Below, in pieces: positions 25,323 to 36,016 of a DNA stretch of 64,000 bases (positions within the stretch are counted from its first letter, which is position 1; the number at the start of each line of letters is the position of its first letter). The stretch covers positions 558,001-622,000 of the forward strand of contig CAJZBQ010000047.1 in NCBI GenBank assembly GCA_914767885.1, read 5' to 3'. The stretch is from Blepharisma stoltei. Taxonomy: Eukaryota > Ciliophora > Heterotrichea > Heterotrichida > Blepharismidae. A program made the translations under genes and the position numbers. The notes under the pieces are model-generated. The model searched no databases and was not told the origin of the DNA. It saw only the letters and a list, made by a program, of their open reading frames with translations.

Positions 25323-28300
25323 ATGAAAAAATCCCAAACTGCATCATCATCTTTATCAAGACGAAGCCCGAAATTCGAAGATTTAAAATACAATGACAAA
25401 GACATCAACAGTTTTGCGTTCAATTTCACAAAATCCCCAAGAGAGCCGATGGATAAGCAACGAATTTATACAGCCTCAAATGTAAAGATCCCAAGATTGA
25501 AACTGCTAAATTCAGGTAAAATAGAAAAAAATGACTCTGATCCAAGTTTATTTCGAGTCTCAGGGTCCCGCTCAACTCGTGATATTTCCCATATCAAAGA
25601 CAAAGCAAAAGATGAGTCAATGTCACCATGTCTCCCTCCAATTCTCCCAACTGATATAAGTGCACTGGCAAAGCTAATTGATACAACAGATCCATTAGGA
25701 ATCCCTAACTCATAATGAGGAATAAAATTGTGGCTTTAACGGAAATTGGTCTCCCTGTGGAGTATGACGGACCAGTCCTGAATGAAATGAGGGCCTCTGT
25801 CCCTTTGAAGTAGGCTTTCAGGTTTGGGGAAGTCTTACTGAAGAGGGAAGTTTTTTCTCCCTTCAAGGTTTCCCTGTCCCTACCAGATGAGCTAGACAGG
25901 TTTATCCTATCACATATTCTTCGCTATCGGGACTATCTAGGCACACTAACCTAGGGAGCTAATCCTTAGGTGAGGTGAGTTTGGCTAAAAATTCAAGAGC
26001 GGAATTTTAGTTGGGCCTTACCGTTTGCACTCTGGTGTATGCGCACCCAGCGAGGCCACCTTTCCTGGAGACAAGGTAGTCCGGCTGGTGAGGGTCCCGC
26101 TTATGGTCGTATAAATCTTAATCTTAACTCATATAGCCCACGCCGTATAAATTCCCCAACAAACTGTCAAAAAGGAGCCTGTTCTGAAATTTTATCAAAA
26201 ATTCCCAACAAGCAGAGCCTAAAACCTGAGCAGTCAGCTGACTTGCTAGAGAGGCATTATTTAGGAAGCCCAACGGGCAGACAAGATGTATATAACCTCA
26301 AAGAATGACTCAAAAAAATGAAAGAAATTTATGTGAAAGGAATTTCAATAGAAAATGACCAGCTAACTATTGAAGAGCTAACAAAAGCTGAAGTAATATA
26401 TGAAATGTGTGAGCGAGAAATAATTCGTCAGGTAAGTGTAACTTGCCTTGAAAGAGGCGAGCTCATGCAAGAAGTGCATGCTTATTTTCTGAAACTGCAT
26501 AAACTGAAGCTTGACACCCTTGTAAAAGAGCATAACGGAAAACTAGAAAAAATTAAAGGCGAAATGGAAGTCATGGGGAAAAAGCACACTGTCACAAGAG
26601 CAAAAGCCCAAGAAGAAATAAAAAGCTTGAATGAGAACATCGAGAGTTTAACGAACGAAAAAAATATTCTGCTGGGAGAAATTTCTTCACTGCAGGAGAG
26701 GCTGAATGAAATGATGGAAAAAGCAAGCCAGGAGTTTTTAAAGCTTAGGACTAGAAGGTCTTCATTTATGAAACCAAGCAACACTATGATGCCAGAAGCG
26801 AGAAAACTAGAAAGCTCTGACATAGAAGCATCATTCAGTTATAACCATGAGATGGTTCCTGATAAGATTAATACGAAAAATGAAATTCTACTAAACGAAG
26901 ACCACCCAAATCCTCCTAAAATTTCATTCCTGAGAGAAAAAACGAATATTTATAAATTCGATGAAGGGACACACATTTTGCCAATATATCGACAACTTTT
27001 TAAATTTGAGAAAAAGTGAGAAGACCAAGAAATACAGGTCGAGCTCGATAAAGAAAATGAAAAAACATTTTCAGAAATCAGCACACAAACTTCGAATGAG
27101 AATAATAGCGAATCGGACTCTGGAAAAAGATTTGGAGATGCAGCTGCACAAGTTAAAAGAAAAAAAGGAAAAAGCAGAAGAGGAACGCTTGTAGGGAAAC
27201 TTAAAATACCTGATTTGTCTCCTAAGCCTTCAATAAACCCTTCTCTTCTTAGAACTCCTGATGCATCGCCTAGGCCTTCAATTAACTCTTTAGTTCCTCC
27301 AAAAACTCCTCAGCCCCAAAACAGAAGCAAATCTCCTGCAACTCCTTTATCAGAAAGAAAAGGTGATAGAAGGAAATCATTTATGGTGAAACCTACAAGT
27401 TTCTTGATCCCTGATGAGTTCCCAGTACTAATAAATGAGCCTGCAAGCCCTGCAAAAGCAAAACCTGCGATTGTTATCAAGCAAATTGATCCCAATGGAA
27501 AATTGATAGATGAAGGGATAATACAAAAGCAAGAGGAATTGAGAAAAATAAATTCAGAAATTTCAAATAAGACCAATGAGCTTGAAAAGCTTGATCATAA
27601 ATTGAAAATATTTGAAAGCCTAATTAGGAAAATGGGAATACAGACTCAAAATCCTTTACTATCAGAAAAGCAAAGCCCTACATTACAGACAGAGAAAAAA
27701 ACTCAAAAAAATCCCTTATTATTTGTAAAGCCAAAAAAAAAGCGAAAAAGAAGCGGGAGTGAAGATATCAAAATTGAAGTGTCTGATACTGATAGACTAG
27801 AGACTCAGGGATCATATAATGATCTATCAATATTCTCAAGCAAAGACTCTAAAAAGTCTAAAAAAATGAATCTTATCTTATCTTATAGAATTTATATCGC
27901 TTAACGTCCACTACGGGGTTACAACTCCAGGTTTATCACTCGCCTTTCGTCGCATCGGGCCCACCAGCCTGCTGGAGACAAACTCGCTTCGATCACCAAG
28001 TTGCTTCTAGGGCAAATGTCCACGTCTTCGACGGCTCATGGATGAGCTACTTGCTTGTACATGGGTTGCTTTTCCGAAAAACCCAAAAAATGGATTTTTC
28101 TGGTCGGCTATCGGCAAAAAGGAAAAATGCAAAGCCTGGGACGTAACGCCCAGTTTCACGCTAGGGAGTTGCCCGAATGGTCCAGAGGACTTTGCTGGGC
28201 TTCCCCTTTCCAACCCTGCACCTTCCTTCCCCACGAGGAAAAATCCACCCCTGAGAATAGACTAGGGCTAGGCTCTGAAAGCTACCAGAATTGCTTACCT

Positions 28301-30965
28301 AGCATTGCTGTCCATCTCTGAAATGGTAAAAACTTGCCGGATATAATTAAAATATGAGTCGAGGCTGCATGGCCGGGAGGCCATGCCCAGACGAAGACGC
28401 CATATTTTAATTATCTAAAAAAATGAATCAAGGAGACATCGTTAAGCTAGAAGAAATCATCAAAAATCTTCCTCCAGATTTCGATTTAGAGGTCTGGAAC
28501 TCTGGCTACAATTGTGGATTTGAAATGGGCAAAAAAGAAGGCTTTGAAAACGGTGAAGAATTAGGCATAGAAGAAGGAATTTTGCAAGGATACGTTAATG
28601 CTCTTCGCGAAACAAATGATGAAGGCTATACGTCAGCAAATGAAGAGCATTGAACTGACTCCTCGATAGAAAGTTCTGCAACAGATATGCCTAGCACTCT
28701 AAGAGATAATCTTCTCGATTTCCAAAACTTTTCAGTAGAAATGATGGAATCGCCATTTGACAAAGAAATTCATGATGCGTCATTTTCAGACGATGAAGAT
28801 AAAGCCCAAGAGAAAAGCTATAAGCCTTTGAATAAAAGAGAAATTATAATGAAAAAAAGAACAAAAATAGTAACAAAATTTATGGAATTCCATTTTGGAA
28901 GGAGAAATATGGTCCACATCAAAAAAGTTAACCCTGCAAGCAAGCTAATGGCGGATTTTTTGACTAATAAAATTGGCTGAATTATTAAGCGCGCCTCAAT
29001 GACCAGCAAAATGGTGAATAGAATCATGGCAACTGTGTATGAGGGCTTTGCAAATAAAATAAAAACTGACGAAGATGGGTTGCTGGAAGCCACTTATGAT
29101 GAGTTTTCTCAGAAATATGGCTTGAAAACTGTATGTGACCGAAAATTCTTACTCCCCCCTCCGTGAGCGAGCAAAACCATTAGAAAAATCCCTAATTTTT
29201 GCCAAAAGCCCACCCTCCATGAGCAAACATAATTTTTTTAATGTGAAAATTTTTTGCGAAAAAAAATTATAGCTAATCCGGTTTAATTTTAAACAGCTTA
29301 CATTTTAAAATTGAAATTTTACAAATTGAATTAATATTTGTTTTCCAATTTTTGCGAATTGGTATTTTTTTAAATTTCGAAAAACAAATTATTATAAATT
29401 TATATATAATTAGCCTCGTGAGTGAACAAATTTTTTTTGTTCACTCACAGAGGGGAGAGATAGAATTTATCGCATCTTTGTTCAAAACTGCTGACAACCT
29501 AAGATCATTAGTTTACCTCAAATTCATTGGGGCGGGTGAAAAGTTATATGTAAGAAATTATAACAAAAAAAGCCTGGAAATTTATTTAGACGCTCTTGCA
29601 TTCATGTACAATTCTAAAATTGGGATTACTATAAACCTTGACGATACTTCAGATCAAATTTATTTACCAACAATCAGAGCAGTTGAATGTATAAAGGAAA
29701 AAATGGAAAACTTCGCTGATAAAAAGATGATTGCTCAAATTGTTTCTATTGTAGAAAAAGCATCAATTCCTGATCCGAAGCGAATCAATCAAGGTGGATT
29801 AATTGAATCTGAGCTTGTTTTGAAACTTATTATAGACACTTATGAAGAATATCAAATAAGAGCTCAAGAAGGTGTCATCCAAGCCTTGAAGTCTATAAAA
29901 TATGATGAGGATTTATCAGGGATTTCTAAAGCAGAATTTTTAATTCTTATTAGAAATATTTCGCCTCAAAAATATAGAAATTGGCATTTTGATGAAGAGC
30001 CAGCCCAAGATAAGTTGGAAGACTTTTTACAATTAGATAAATTAGTATCGTTGTGTATAGATAAAGGATTACTACTCATTAATGACTTAAAAGAGTATTT
30101 GCCGCTGCCTATTGATTATTCTCAAGAAGATATCTTATCAGAAATTGATTATACTAAAGAAGAGCTTTATTCTATTATTTCCCAGTTAAAAATTACTAAT
30201 ATAGAAAAACCAATAAAAATTTTATCCCCTGATCAATGGGAAATAAAACTACAAAATTGTGAAAAATCAATCACACAGCGAGAGCCTCATCTTACGAAGC
30301 TTGCATGGAAAATATTCCAAGATGAATTATATCCATTTAAAGTCTATAAAAACTCTATACCGGTCAACTTTTTAAAGCAACTAGCTTTAGAATTTTCAAA
30401 CAAACGAACAAAATTATTTAGACGCCTTAAGACAATTTTATGGCTGAGCCAATGATTATCGCTGGGTATTAAGGTCGTTATTGCCCGCTGCTAGCAATGG
30501 CAGAGCACTTGTCTTCACATCTCATCCGTTTGTTTTCGCAAGAATACCCGTCTTCAATGCGATTACGCCCAATTAGTTTCCATCTCCTCTGTTGGAGTCC
30601 GATGAGCTGCAGACTTGCCTCCATCTTGCTTCTTACGATCCATCTCTCTGCCAGCTTTGAATCATGCAGAGACTCGTTCAGCCTACTCTGGCCAATCTTC
30701 GCCCTACACACCTTGATACCTGCTAATCTCACCAGCCACCCTATCCAAGAACCCAAGGTCTATTGGCTCGATTGCATAGCTTGACTTGAAAAAAGTTTTT
30801 TGTAAGCTGATCAAGAACCTCGCCTGGGGAGAAAAATTAACTAAATTAAAGATAGCTCTTGGTCGTCGAGCTACAATTTCTACGGATAATTATCTTAGCT
30901 TAGAGATGCTCAATTTACTATTAGCAGTTATAATATATATTCGTAATGAATGTTTTACCCCCTAG
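25323..30965 (+). CDS. Coiled-coil protein with axonemal-dynein-light-chain-like segment (four IESs)
   Basis: Removing four IESs (25713-26131, 27859-28415, 29150-29460, 30415-30837) leaves 3,933 nt, encoding 1,310 residues. The N-terminus is Ser-rich. Around residues 200-330 the segment EMCEREIIRQVSVTCLERGE, followed by a long coiled coil, resembles the axonemal dynein light-chain family (DNALI1/p28-like), where CERG is typical. Next comes a Pro/Ser-rich linker and coiled coil, then an EF-hand-poor helical C-terminal half (FIASLFKTADNL, YKFxGAGEKLYVRNYNKK-like). A ciliary or basal-body role is inferred from the dynein-like segment. TGA occurs as Trp, as in EEHWTDSS. The BET gene starts 22 bp after the stop. 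The last IES boundary is less certain than the others. Confidence 0.8.
25713..26131 (+). mobile_element. 419-bp retroposon IES with AATCTT tail
   Basis: A GC-rich insert between two copies of TAACTCATA, ending in ATAAATCTTAATCTT before the right copy. Removal at the shared TA joins IPNS to YSPRRINSPTN in frame. In the unexcised DNA a TAA follows IPNS immediately. The same element lies in opposite orientation at 59794-60234, including the GGTTTCCGGCT/CCGGCTGGTGAG region and the same tail unit. Confidence 0.9.
27859..28415 (-). mobile_element. 557-bp retroposon IES with terminal hairpin, inserted in reverse
   Basis: Flanked by the perfect 16-bp duplication TCTAAAAAAATGAATC. A TCTTATCTTATCTTATAG tract lies beside the left duplicate, so the tail is at the left and the element is in reverse orientation. 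Removal joins KKSKKMN to QGDIVKLEE in frame. At the far end a 14-bp perfect inverted repeat (28343-28356 and 28401-28414) encloses a second hairpin, GCATGGCC...GGCCATGC. Related to the copy at 58.4-58.8 kb. Confidence 0.9.
29150..29460 (+). mobile_element. 311-bp IES: CTCC-family MITE
   Basis: Ends are TACTCCCCCCTCCGTGAGCG and an inverted copy (GTTCACTCACAGAGGGGAGA). TA-to-TA excision joins CDRKFL to EFIASLF in frame. The interior carries the family's AATTCCGGTTTAATTTTAAACAG-like centre (with TAATCCGG). Confidence 0.9.
30415..30837 (-). mobile_element. 423-bp insertion, LINE-like 3' fragment (reverse orientation)
   Basis: A GC-rich repeat sharing its left part with the nested insert at 9.4 kb. 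On the minus strand 30756-30478 is open and encodes LQQRRWKLIGRNRIEDG, reminiscent of the ...RRxKxIGHxLR tail of non-LTR reverse transcriptases. The boundary is inferred from the 7-bp repeat AAAATTA (30410-30416 and 30833-30839), whose removal gives NKRTKL|TKLKIALGRR and a gene length divisible by three. The repeat is short, so the exact limits are tentative. Confidence 0.65.
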
Positions 30966-30987
30966 TTGATTTTACTAAAATTTAAAT

Positions 30988-32082
30988 ATGTCAATTATAG
31001 GTCAAGGTCTTTCACGTGAAGACATCAGTAGGGCACTTGGACTTGTGAGATATTTAGAAGAACAGCCTGAATCCTTGAACTTTTCAGTTCCCGTGGACTA
31101 CATATTGCTGCAGCTTCATGACTATCCATATATCATTAAGCAGCCAATGGACCTCTCAACGGTGAAAAAGAAAATAAAAACAAGTCAATATGCGAACTTT
31201 GAAGACATGCTTTGCGACTTAATCCTTATATGAGATTAGGATTATTAAAGCCAGGCGTTAGCCATATTGGTCACGCAGTTGCAAAAGACCTTCAGTATGA
31301 AGGTTCTACCGCTTTTTGACTCCAGCCCAGAGGGTCTTTCCAGGTGGCTGACACTCCGGTACCTTCTGTCTCCTTCTTGCGGCTTCAGTCTTGAGTATTT
31401 ATGGATTTTATGGCACTGCTATAGTTGATTAGAGTGGCTTGATTCCTAATAATCCTTGGAGTCTGTCTGTGCCGAAGTGCCTTCCTTCTACAGATAAATG
31501 AAAAAGATTACTCCCTGGGAGCCGAAAACCCCAGTTTCTTGGTAGAGGAATGTCCGTGTATCCCAGATCCAAAAGGACGTTGTGGAGCACCTCCATTTCC
31601 AGCCAAAACCTACCCGGATACACATCTCTTGAGCCTTTATTTGATTCTTGGCTTTGAGTCCGTCCCAGTTTGCTTTACCATAAGGTCTGAACTGTTGAAC
31701 TAAGTGGCACGTGTCGGCATTTTAAAATATATTCCTTATATGAGATAACTGTAGAACTTACAATATGGTTGAGTCTCCAATTGTGCAACAGGCTGATGCA
31801 ATGGAAAGGTGCATGCTAAGATTTTGCAATCAGCATGGGATATCACTTGAAGCCGCAATGAGAAAGCCTAGAATTGAAGAACACCCTGATTGTGTAAGTT
31901 TTAAAGACAAAGAAGCTCTCTCTGAAAGGCTTAAAATAACCCCGCCAGAAAAATTAGAGGAAATTGTACATATAATTGAAAGAGAATGCCCATATGCTAT
32001 ATTAAAAATTACAGAAGAAAGATCACAGTTAAGGATTGATGCAATCGATAAAAAGGTATTTCAAAGAATTAATATACTGTAG
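30988..32082 (+). CDS. Small BET-type protein: bromodomain plus NET domain (one IES)
   Basis: An acetyl-lysine reader, presumably on chromatin. With the IES at 31227-31736 removed, 585 nt encode 194 residues. The bromodomain (about residues 10-105) has the PMDLSTVKKKI helix and, rebuilt across the IES, LILIWDNCRTYN with the conserved Asn-Cys..Tyr-Asn of the acetyl-lysine pocket. The NET domain (about 140-194) contains ITPPEKLEEIVHIIERE. There is no second bromodomain and no acidic C-terminal tail, so it is much shorter than animal or yeast BET proteins. The Trp in LIWDN is a TGA codon lying inside the duplicated target site. The gene starts 22 bp after the preceding gene's stop on the same strand. 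Confidence 0.92.
31227..31736 (-). mobile_element. 510-bp retroposon IES in the bromodomain gene
   Basis: The 14-bp duplication TCCTTATATGAGAT occurs at 31223-31236 and 31733-31746. Left of the body is AGATTAGGATTATTAAAGCC, read as a short AATCCT-like tail in reverse orientation. Removal restores the bromodomain BC-loop. A related, more decayed copy lies at 38.7-39.1 kb, sharing CAGTCTTGAGTATTTATGG-like and CCAAAAGGACG blocks. Confidence 0.92.
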
Positions 32083-32250
32083 TGTGCTAAAAGTCATTAA
32101 AATTTGAATTTTAGGTTTTTAACGACATTCAAATAGAAAAGAATAGGTAAATGATATACAGAATGCTAGACAATGAAGAAAGGGATTCTTCATTACCTAT
32201 AAAAAAGATTAAAAATGAAGCCTAGTGAGTAATAATGATTAGCCATTATC

Positions 32251-33693
32251 CTAATTCTCATTCTTTTTACTTAATAAAACTGATTTCATCCTGGTGACAT
32301 CTTTGCGATCCTCTTTAAAATCAATCATAGAAGCGACCTTTTTCCAGCTAGTTTTATCGTTGAATTCAGCCTTTTGCTGCTTCTTGTAGGTTTCCTCATC
32401 TCTATTCATTGCTCTCTTCTGCTCTGTCATTTTGGCTCTGTTGTCATACCAAAGTTTTAACTCTTCTTTGGCTTTTCTTCTTTTCTCATCCTTAACTGCT
32501 CTTTCTTTTTCGTCTTTTTGGTAGAGTTTTCTCATAAACTCTTGATTTTCAGCATCTCGGGCTCTTGTCCTTTCGATTTCTTCTAAATCTTCTTCTGTTG
32601 GAGCATGAGGTGCTGTCCCAGCTTGGCCAAAAGCATCTTGATTGGACTCTTGGCCTGCAAAGTATTGAGGATTTATAACTTTTTAATTAAATAATTTTAA
32701 TAAAAAAATGAAAAAATATATAAAATATTTTTAATGAGGATCTGAGTTTTGAGCTCCGAAAGGCTGAGCTGCAAATGCATCACTGTATTGTGGTTCTGAG
32801 CTACCTCCAAAAATATCTCCACTGCTTTGAGGTTCAAATGCATCACTGTAAGGTGGAGCTGAGCTGCCTGCAAAAATATCTCCACTATACTGCTGAGTAG
32901 TTCCACCAAAGATATCACCAGATTCCCCGCTCTGTGGCTGATTTCCAAAAAAGTCGTTTTCCTCTTCAAATACATTCTGACTTGGCTGAGCCTGATTTCC
33001 CGCCCCAGAAAGCAGCCCCTGCATCGCTTGTTCAGCTTCCTTCTGTCCTGTTTTAATATCAAATGACATAAGCCCTTCCACTCCTTTTTCTTGGCTTCCT
33101 TCTACAATTTCTTCTTGCAAGTCTCCTCCATACCTCACACTCCTTCTGATAGGGTTCACTTTGTCTCCCAGTTCTGGTTTTTCCCATTCCATTTCTTCAA
33201 ACTCGCCAGGCTGCATGATATTCCAATGGATTTCGCCTTCAGTTTTATTGAAATCGAAAATCTGGCTCCACAAGTTGTTGTTTTGATCAAGCTTAGCCTT
33301 TTGTAAATGCTGATCTTGTAAAGGATATGAAAAGTTGTAGGGACCAAATACAAGATTGCTTGAATATTCAATTGAAGGATCTGAGGAACAATATAAATAA
33401 ATTTTGAGATCTCTGCAGTTTTTAAGGCGAAATTGTCCACAGACTGCAGTGATTATGCAGTTCGAACAGTCACGGAGAAAAATTGGGCCTTCGGTAGGAC
33501 CGAAGTGTAAGCGGCAATTTTTGCATTTGTCACCAGTGACTTGAGCAATGGTGTCGAGAAGATAAACAGTGCAATCTTCAAGGGTGTCAATTGAAAAATC
33601 ATAGGGGAAAATTTGTCCTGGCTCTCGGGTTAAGGTTTCGCCTACTTTCTTTTCAAATCTAAAGTCAGCTGGATTAGGCCTTTTTCGTGCCAT
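32251..33693 (-). CDS. Predicted fusion: C-CAP/TBCC (RP2-like) domain with clathrin light chain
   Basis: 457 residues once a 69-bp IES (32663-32731) is removed. Residues about 25-165 form a C-CAP/cofactor-C-like beta-helix domain (TVYLLDTIAQVTGDKCKNC, GPTEGPIFLRDCSNC, GQFRLKNCRDLKIYLYCSSDP), as in RP2 and tubulin cofactor C. A Gly/Ser/Pro-rich linker has repeated SGDIFGG and YSDAF motifs, then comes a clathrin light-chain C-terminus (LKLWYDNRAKM, SWKKVASMIDFKEDRKDVTRMKSVLLSKK). The clathrin part has no Met of its own near its start. The frame is continuous only after removal of the small AT-rich insert, which holds stop codons, so a single gene is likely. A role in coated-vesicle formation is inferred from the light-chain part. 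Two adjacent genes is the alternative. Confidence 0.75.
32663..32731 (-). mobile_element. 69-bp short IES
   Basis: Almost pure AT, flanked by TATTGAGGAT and TAATGAGGAT. Excision at TA (or at the TGAGGAT repeat) joins NSDP to YFAGQESNQ through one His or Gln codon and removes in-frame TAA codons. Its length is in the short-IES range. Confidence 0.75.
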
Positions 33694-33948
33694 TATAAAT
33701 TAATAGGCAAAGTAAACGAATATAGCCGTGATATTGAAAAATTACAAAATTAACAGGTTTGTATAGAAATTCTGTAATTAATGGTTTTTGTTAATTTAAG
33801 CTAAAGTTTTAAAACGCTTTTTTGCTTGCTAATAGGAACAATAAATAATCTATGACTTTATTAATAATTTTGGCTAAATTATAAAATTAATAGCTTTTTG
33901 TTTTGAAGTCTCTGCTCTTTATATCCCATTTTATACGATTTTATTATT

Positions 33949-35213
33949 TTAATAGAATGATGTCTTTTTGCATGTATTTTTTAAATTGCTTGCAATCGTA
34001 TAAGGAATCAATAAGATTTGTGCGACAGTTTTAATCAAGCTGAAACCTTCAGGTCTTTCTTCATCATTATCATTATTTATCATTCTTTTATATAGCTCTT
34101 TCGCTTTCATATTATCTTGCGCTATTTGATTTGATAATTCAATCATTTTCTTTTTAAGGGCTACTTCTTCTACGAATCTTAGGCCTAGCTTTAAATCTTC
34201 TTCAGCCAGGTCACTTCTTCCCATTTTATATCTAGCTTGGGCTCTTCTTTCTAATGCCCGTTGATGGTTTTCTTTAAAGAGTAACGCTTGTGTTGCTAAA
34301 TTTTCAGCATTTTCTGGCTTATTCAACGATAGCATGCATGACGATAAATTGCATAATAGCACAGCTCCACAATTGTTGTCGCCTAGAAGCTTTGCTGCAA
34401 TTAAAGCTTCCATATAAATCTTTACAGCATCTTCGTATTTTTTATTTTTAAACAGACGGTTTCCTATTAGCTTATGATAGGAAAGTCATTCTTGTTTTTC
34501 ATCATTATCGAGAAAGCTTAATTCTCTGCTGACCTTTTTAGCATTTTGTTCGGTTGTTAATTTTTGCTCGATGGCTTCTACGTTTCTATTTGACTTGTTA
34601 CATTTCTCGACCTGAAGTATCACAGACGACAGCTGGCCAAGGATGATACCTACCTCAATATCACACTAACTAGTCATGATGATAATAATAAATATGAGAG
34701 ATTTTGCAGTATTTTCGCTTCTACGCTATTGAAACTTGATTTATAGCATTTTATATATTTATTTAACACTTTATTTCATATCTCTACTATATACAAAATT
34801 TTTATATAGTAAAAGTCTTTAGACTAATAATAAAGAGTTAATAGAGAAATACTCCGAATTTAACTTTATTATCTCATTTAATGCATGAATCCAACCCAAT
34901 TATTCTTTAAAATTGATAGACATAAATATACAATTTAATTTATATTATCTATCATAGACATATGCTTAATCTAGCACTGGTAAAAATTCTGTATATAATA
35001 GAGTTATGAATAAGGTATTAAATATATGTGTATAAGCATGCTATAAATCACATTTTTATTGCCTAAGAGCGAGCATACTACAATATCTTTTATATTTCTT
35101 ATTATTAAGGCGAGGTAGTTTGATATTGAAAGGGGAGTGGGAGGGTTGAGGGGGGGTTTCATGTTAGGCCAGACAGCTCCGGATTCTTTCAGGATATCTC
35201 TAAGTCCTTCCAT
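33949..35213 (-). CDS. TPR-repeat protein (one IES)
   Basis: After removal of a 425-bp IES (34659-35083), 840 nt encode 279 residues. The N-terminus is MEGLRDILKESGAVWPNMKP. The central part (about 130-220) is a three-motif TPR array: HKLIGNRLFKNKKYEDAVKI, AVLLCNLSSCMLSLNKPENA and QRALERRAQARYKMGRSDLA, as in co-chaperones of the DNAJC7/HOP type. The C-terminus, IKTVAQILLIPYTIASNL, is weakly hydrophobic. No other domain was recognised; co-chaperone function is an inference. The start codon is only 9 bp from that of the divergent gene at 35223. Without IES removal the TPR part has no start codon and the N-terminus looks like a separate short ORF. Confidence 0.82.
34659..35083 (-). mobile_element. 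425-bp IES in the TPR gene
   Basis: AT-rich, flanked by the 7-bp repeat CAATATC (34656-34662 and 35081-35087), which contains TA. Removal joins IIRNIKDI to EVGIILGQ in frame. No MITE or retroposon family is recognised inside. Confidence 0.8.
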
Positions 35214-35222
35214 TATAAAAAT
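35214..35222. promoter_or_regulatory. 9-bp spacer between divergent start codons
   Basis: TATAAAAAT is all that separates the ATG of the TPR gene (-) from the ATG of the DUF1295-like gene (+). Core promoter elements for each gene must therefore lie inside the other gene's coding sequence or overlap this TATA-like word. Confidence 0.5.
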
Positions 35223-35984
35223 ATGGAAAAAGTGTATAGGCCTCTGATTTGGATTGTGAACTTTGCCATGAATGAAATGCAGGATTTTTATGGGACTAAG
35301 CTTAGATACATAATTAACTTACAAAAGGGTGGCACTGCGCCATTTGTTTGATTCTTGATGAATTACTACCAAAATTTTGAGATAGGAGCCTGGGCTTATT
35401 TAGTACTGCATGGAAGCTATGGAATTGTATGGCTTATCAAAGACTGTGCATTTCCTGATAAGAATTTTGATAAGAAGGTATCAGTCCTAGCAATAACTCT
35501 TGTAAGCGCTGTCCTGCTCTTATATTGGGTACTACCATGACTACTAATAAGTAGAACTGCAAGCCAAATAATAAGCCCAGAAAGGATAGCCATCTCTGTT
35601 TCTCTCGTAGTAATCGGAGTGTGCATAATGATAGCAAGCGATGCTCAAAAATATTTTACTTTAGAATACAAAAAAGGCTTAATTTCTGAGGGAATGTTTT
35701 CTTATTCGAGAAACCCAAATTATTTTGGCGAAATATTAATTTATTTAGGCTTTGGAGTGCTGGTCGGCCACTGGCTGTCTTATACAATTTTATTCACGAT
35801 TTGGACAACAATTTTTATGAGTCTAATGATTCAAAAAGACCAATCCTTGAAAAAGAAAGATGGATGGAATGAGTACAAGAAAAGGTCTTGGATCTTACTC
35901 CCTAAGCTTGTTCCCAGTTCATCTACATTGACAATAGGAATTTATGCTATTATTTTTTCAGCATTATATTTAAAAATAGCCTAA
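35223..35984 (+). CDS. DUF1295 / isoprenylcysteine methyltransferase-like membrane enzyme
   Basis: 253 residues with several hydrophobic segments (LAITLVSAVLLLYWVLPWLL, IAISVSLVVIGVCIMIAS). The C-terminal half carries GLISEGMFSYSRNPNYFGEI, the signature of the steroid-reductase/ICMT-like superfamily (DUF1295), where RNPNYFGE contacts the cofactor. The last part, LKKKDGWNEYKKRSWILLP, is also typical. Substrate cannot be told from sequence; lipid or steroid reduction, or methylation, is possible. TGA is used for Trp twice. No introns or IESs. Confidence 0.8.
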
Positions 35985-36016
35985 TAGTTCCTCTAATAAA
36001 CGCATAAATTATAAAT

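Noticed and set aside
28007-28321. Three overlapping ORFs on both strands
   Set aside because: All are inside the retroposon IES at 27859-28415 and have no recognisable protein features.
27859-28415. Large spliceosomal introns instead of IESs
   Set aside because: The inserts lack GT...AG ends, have target duplications, recur in both orientations and between genes, and all clear introns in this genome are 15-16 nt.
35004-35213. Independent 69-residue minus-strand gene
   Set aside because: Its first 44 codons join the TPR gene in frame across a GATATTG repeat pair, giving that gene its missing start. The rest lies in the IES.
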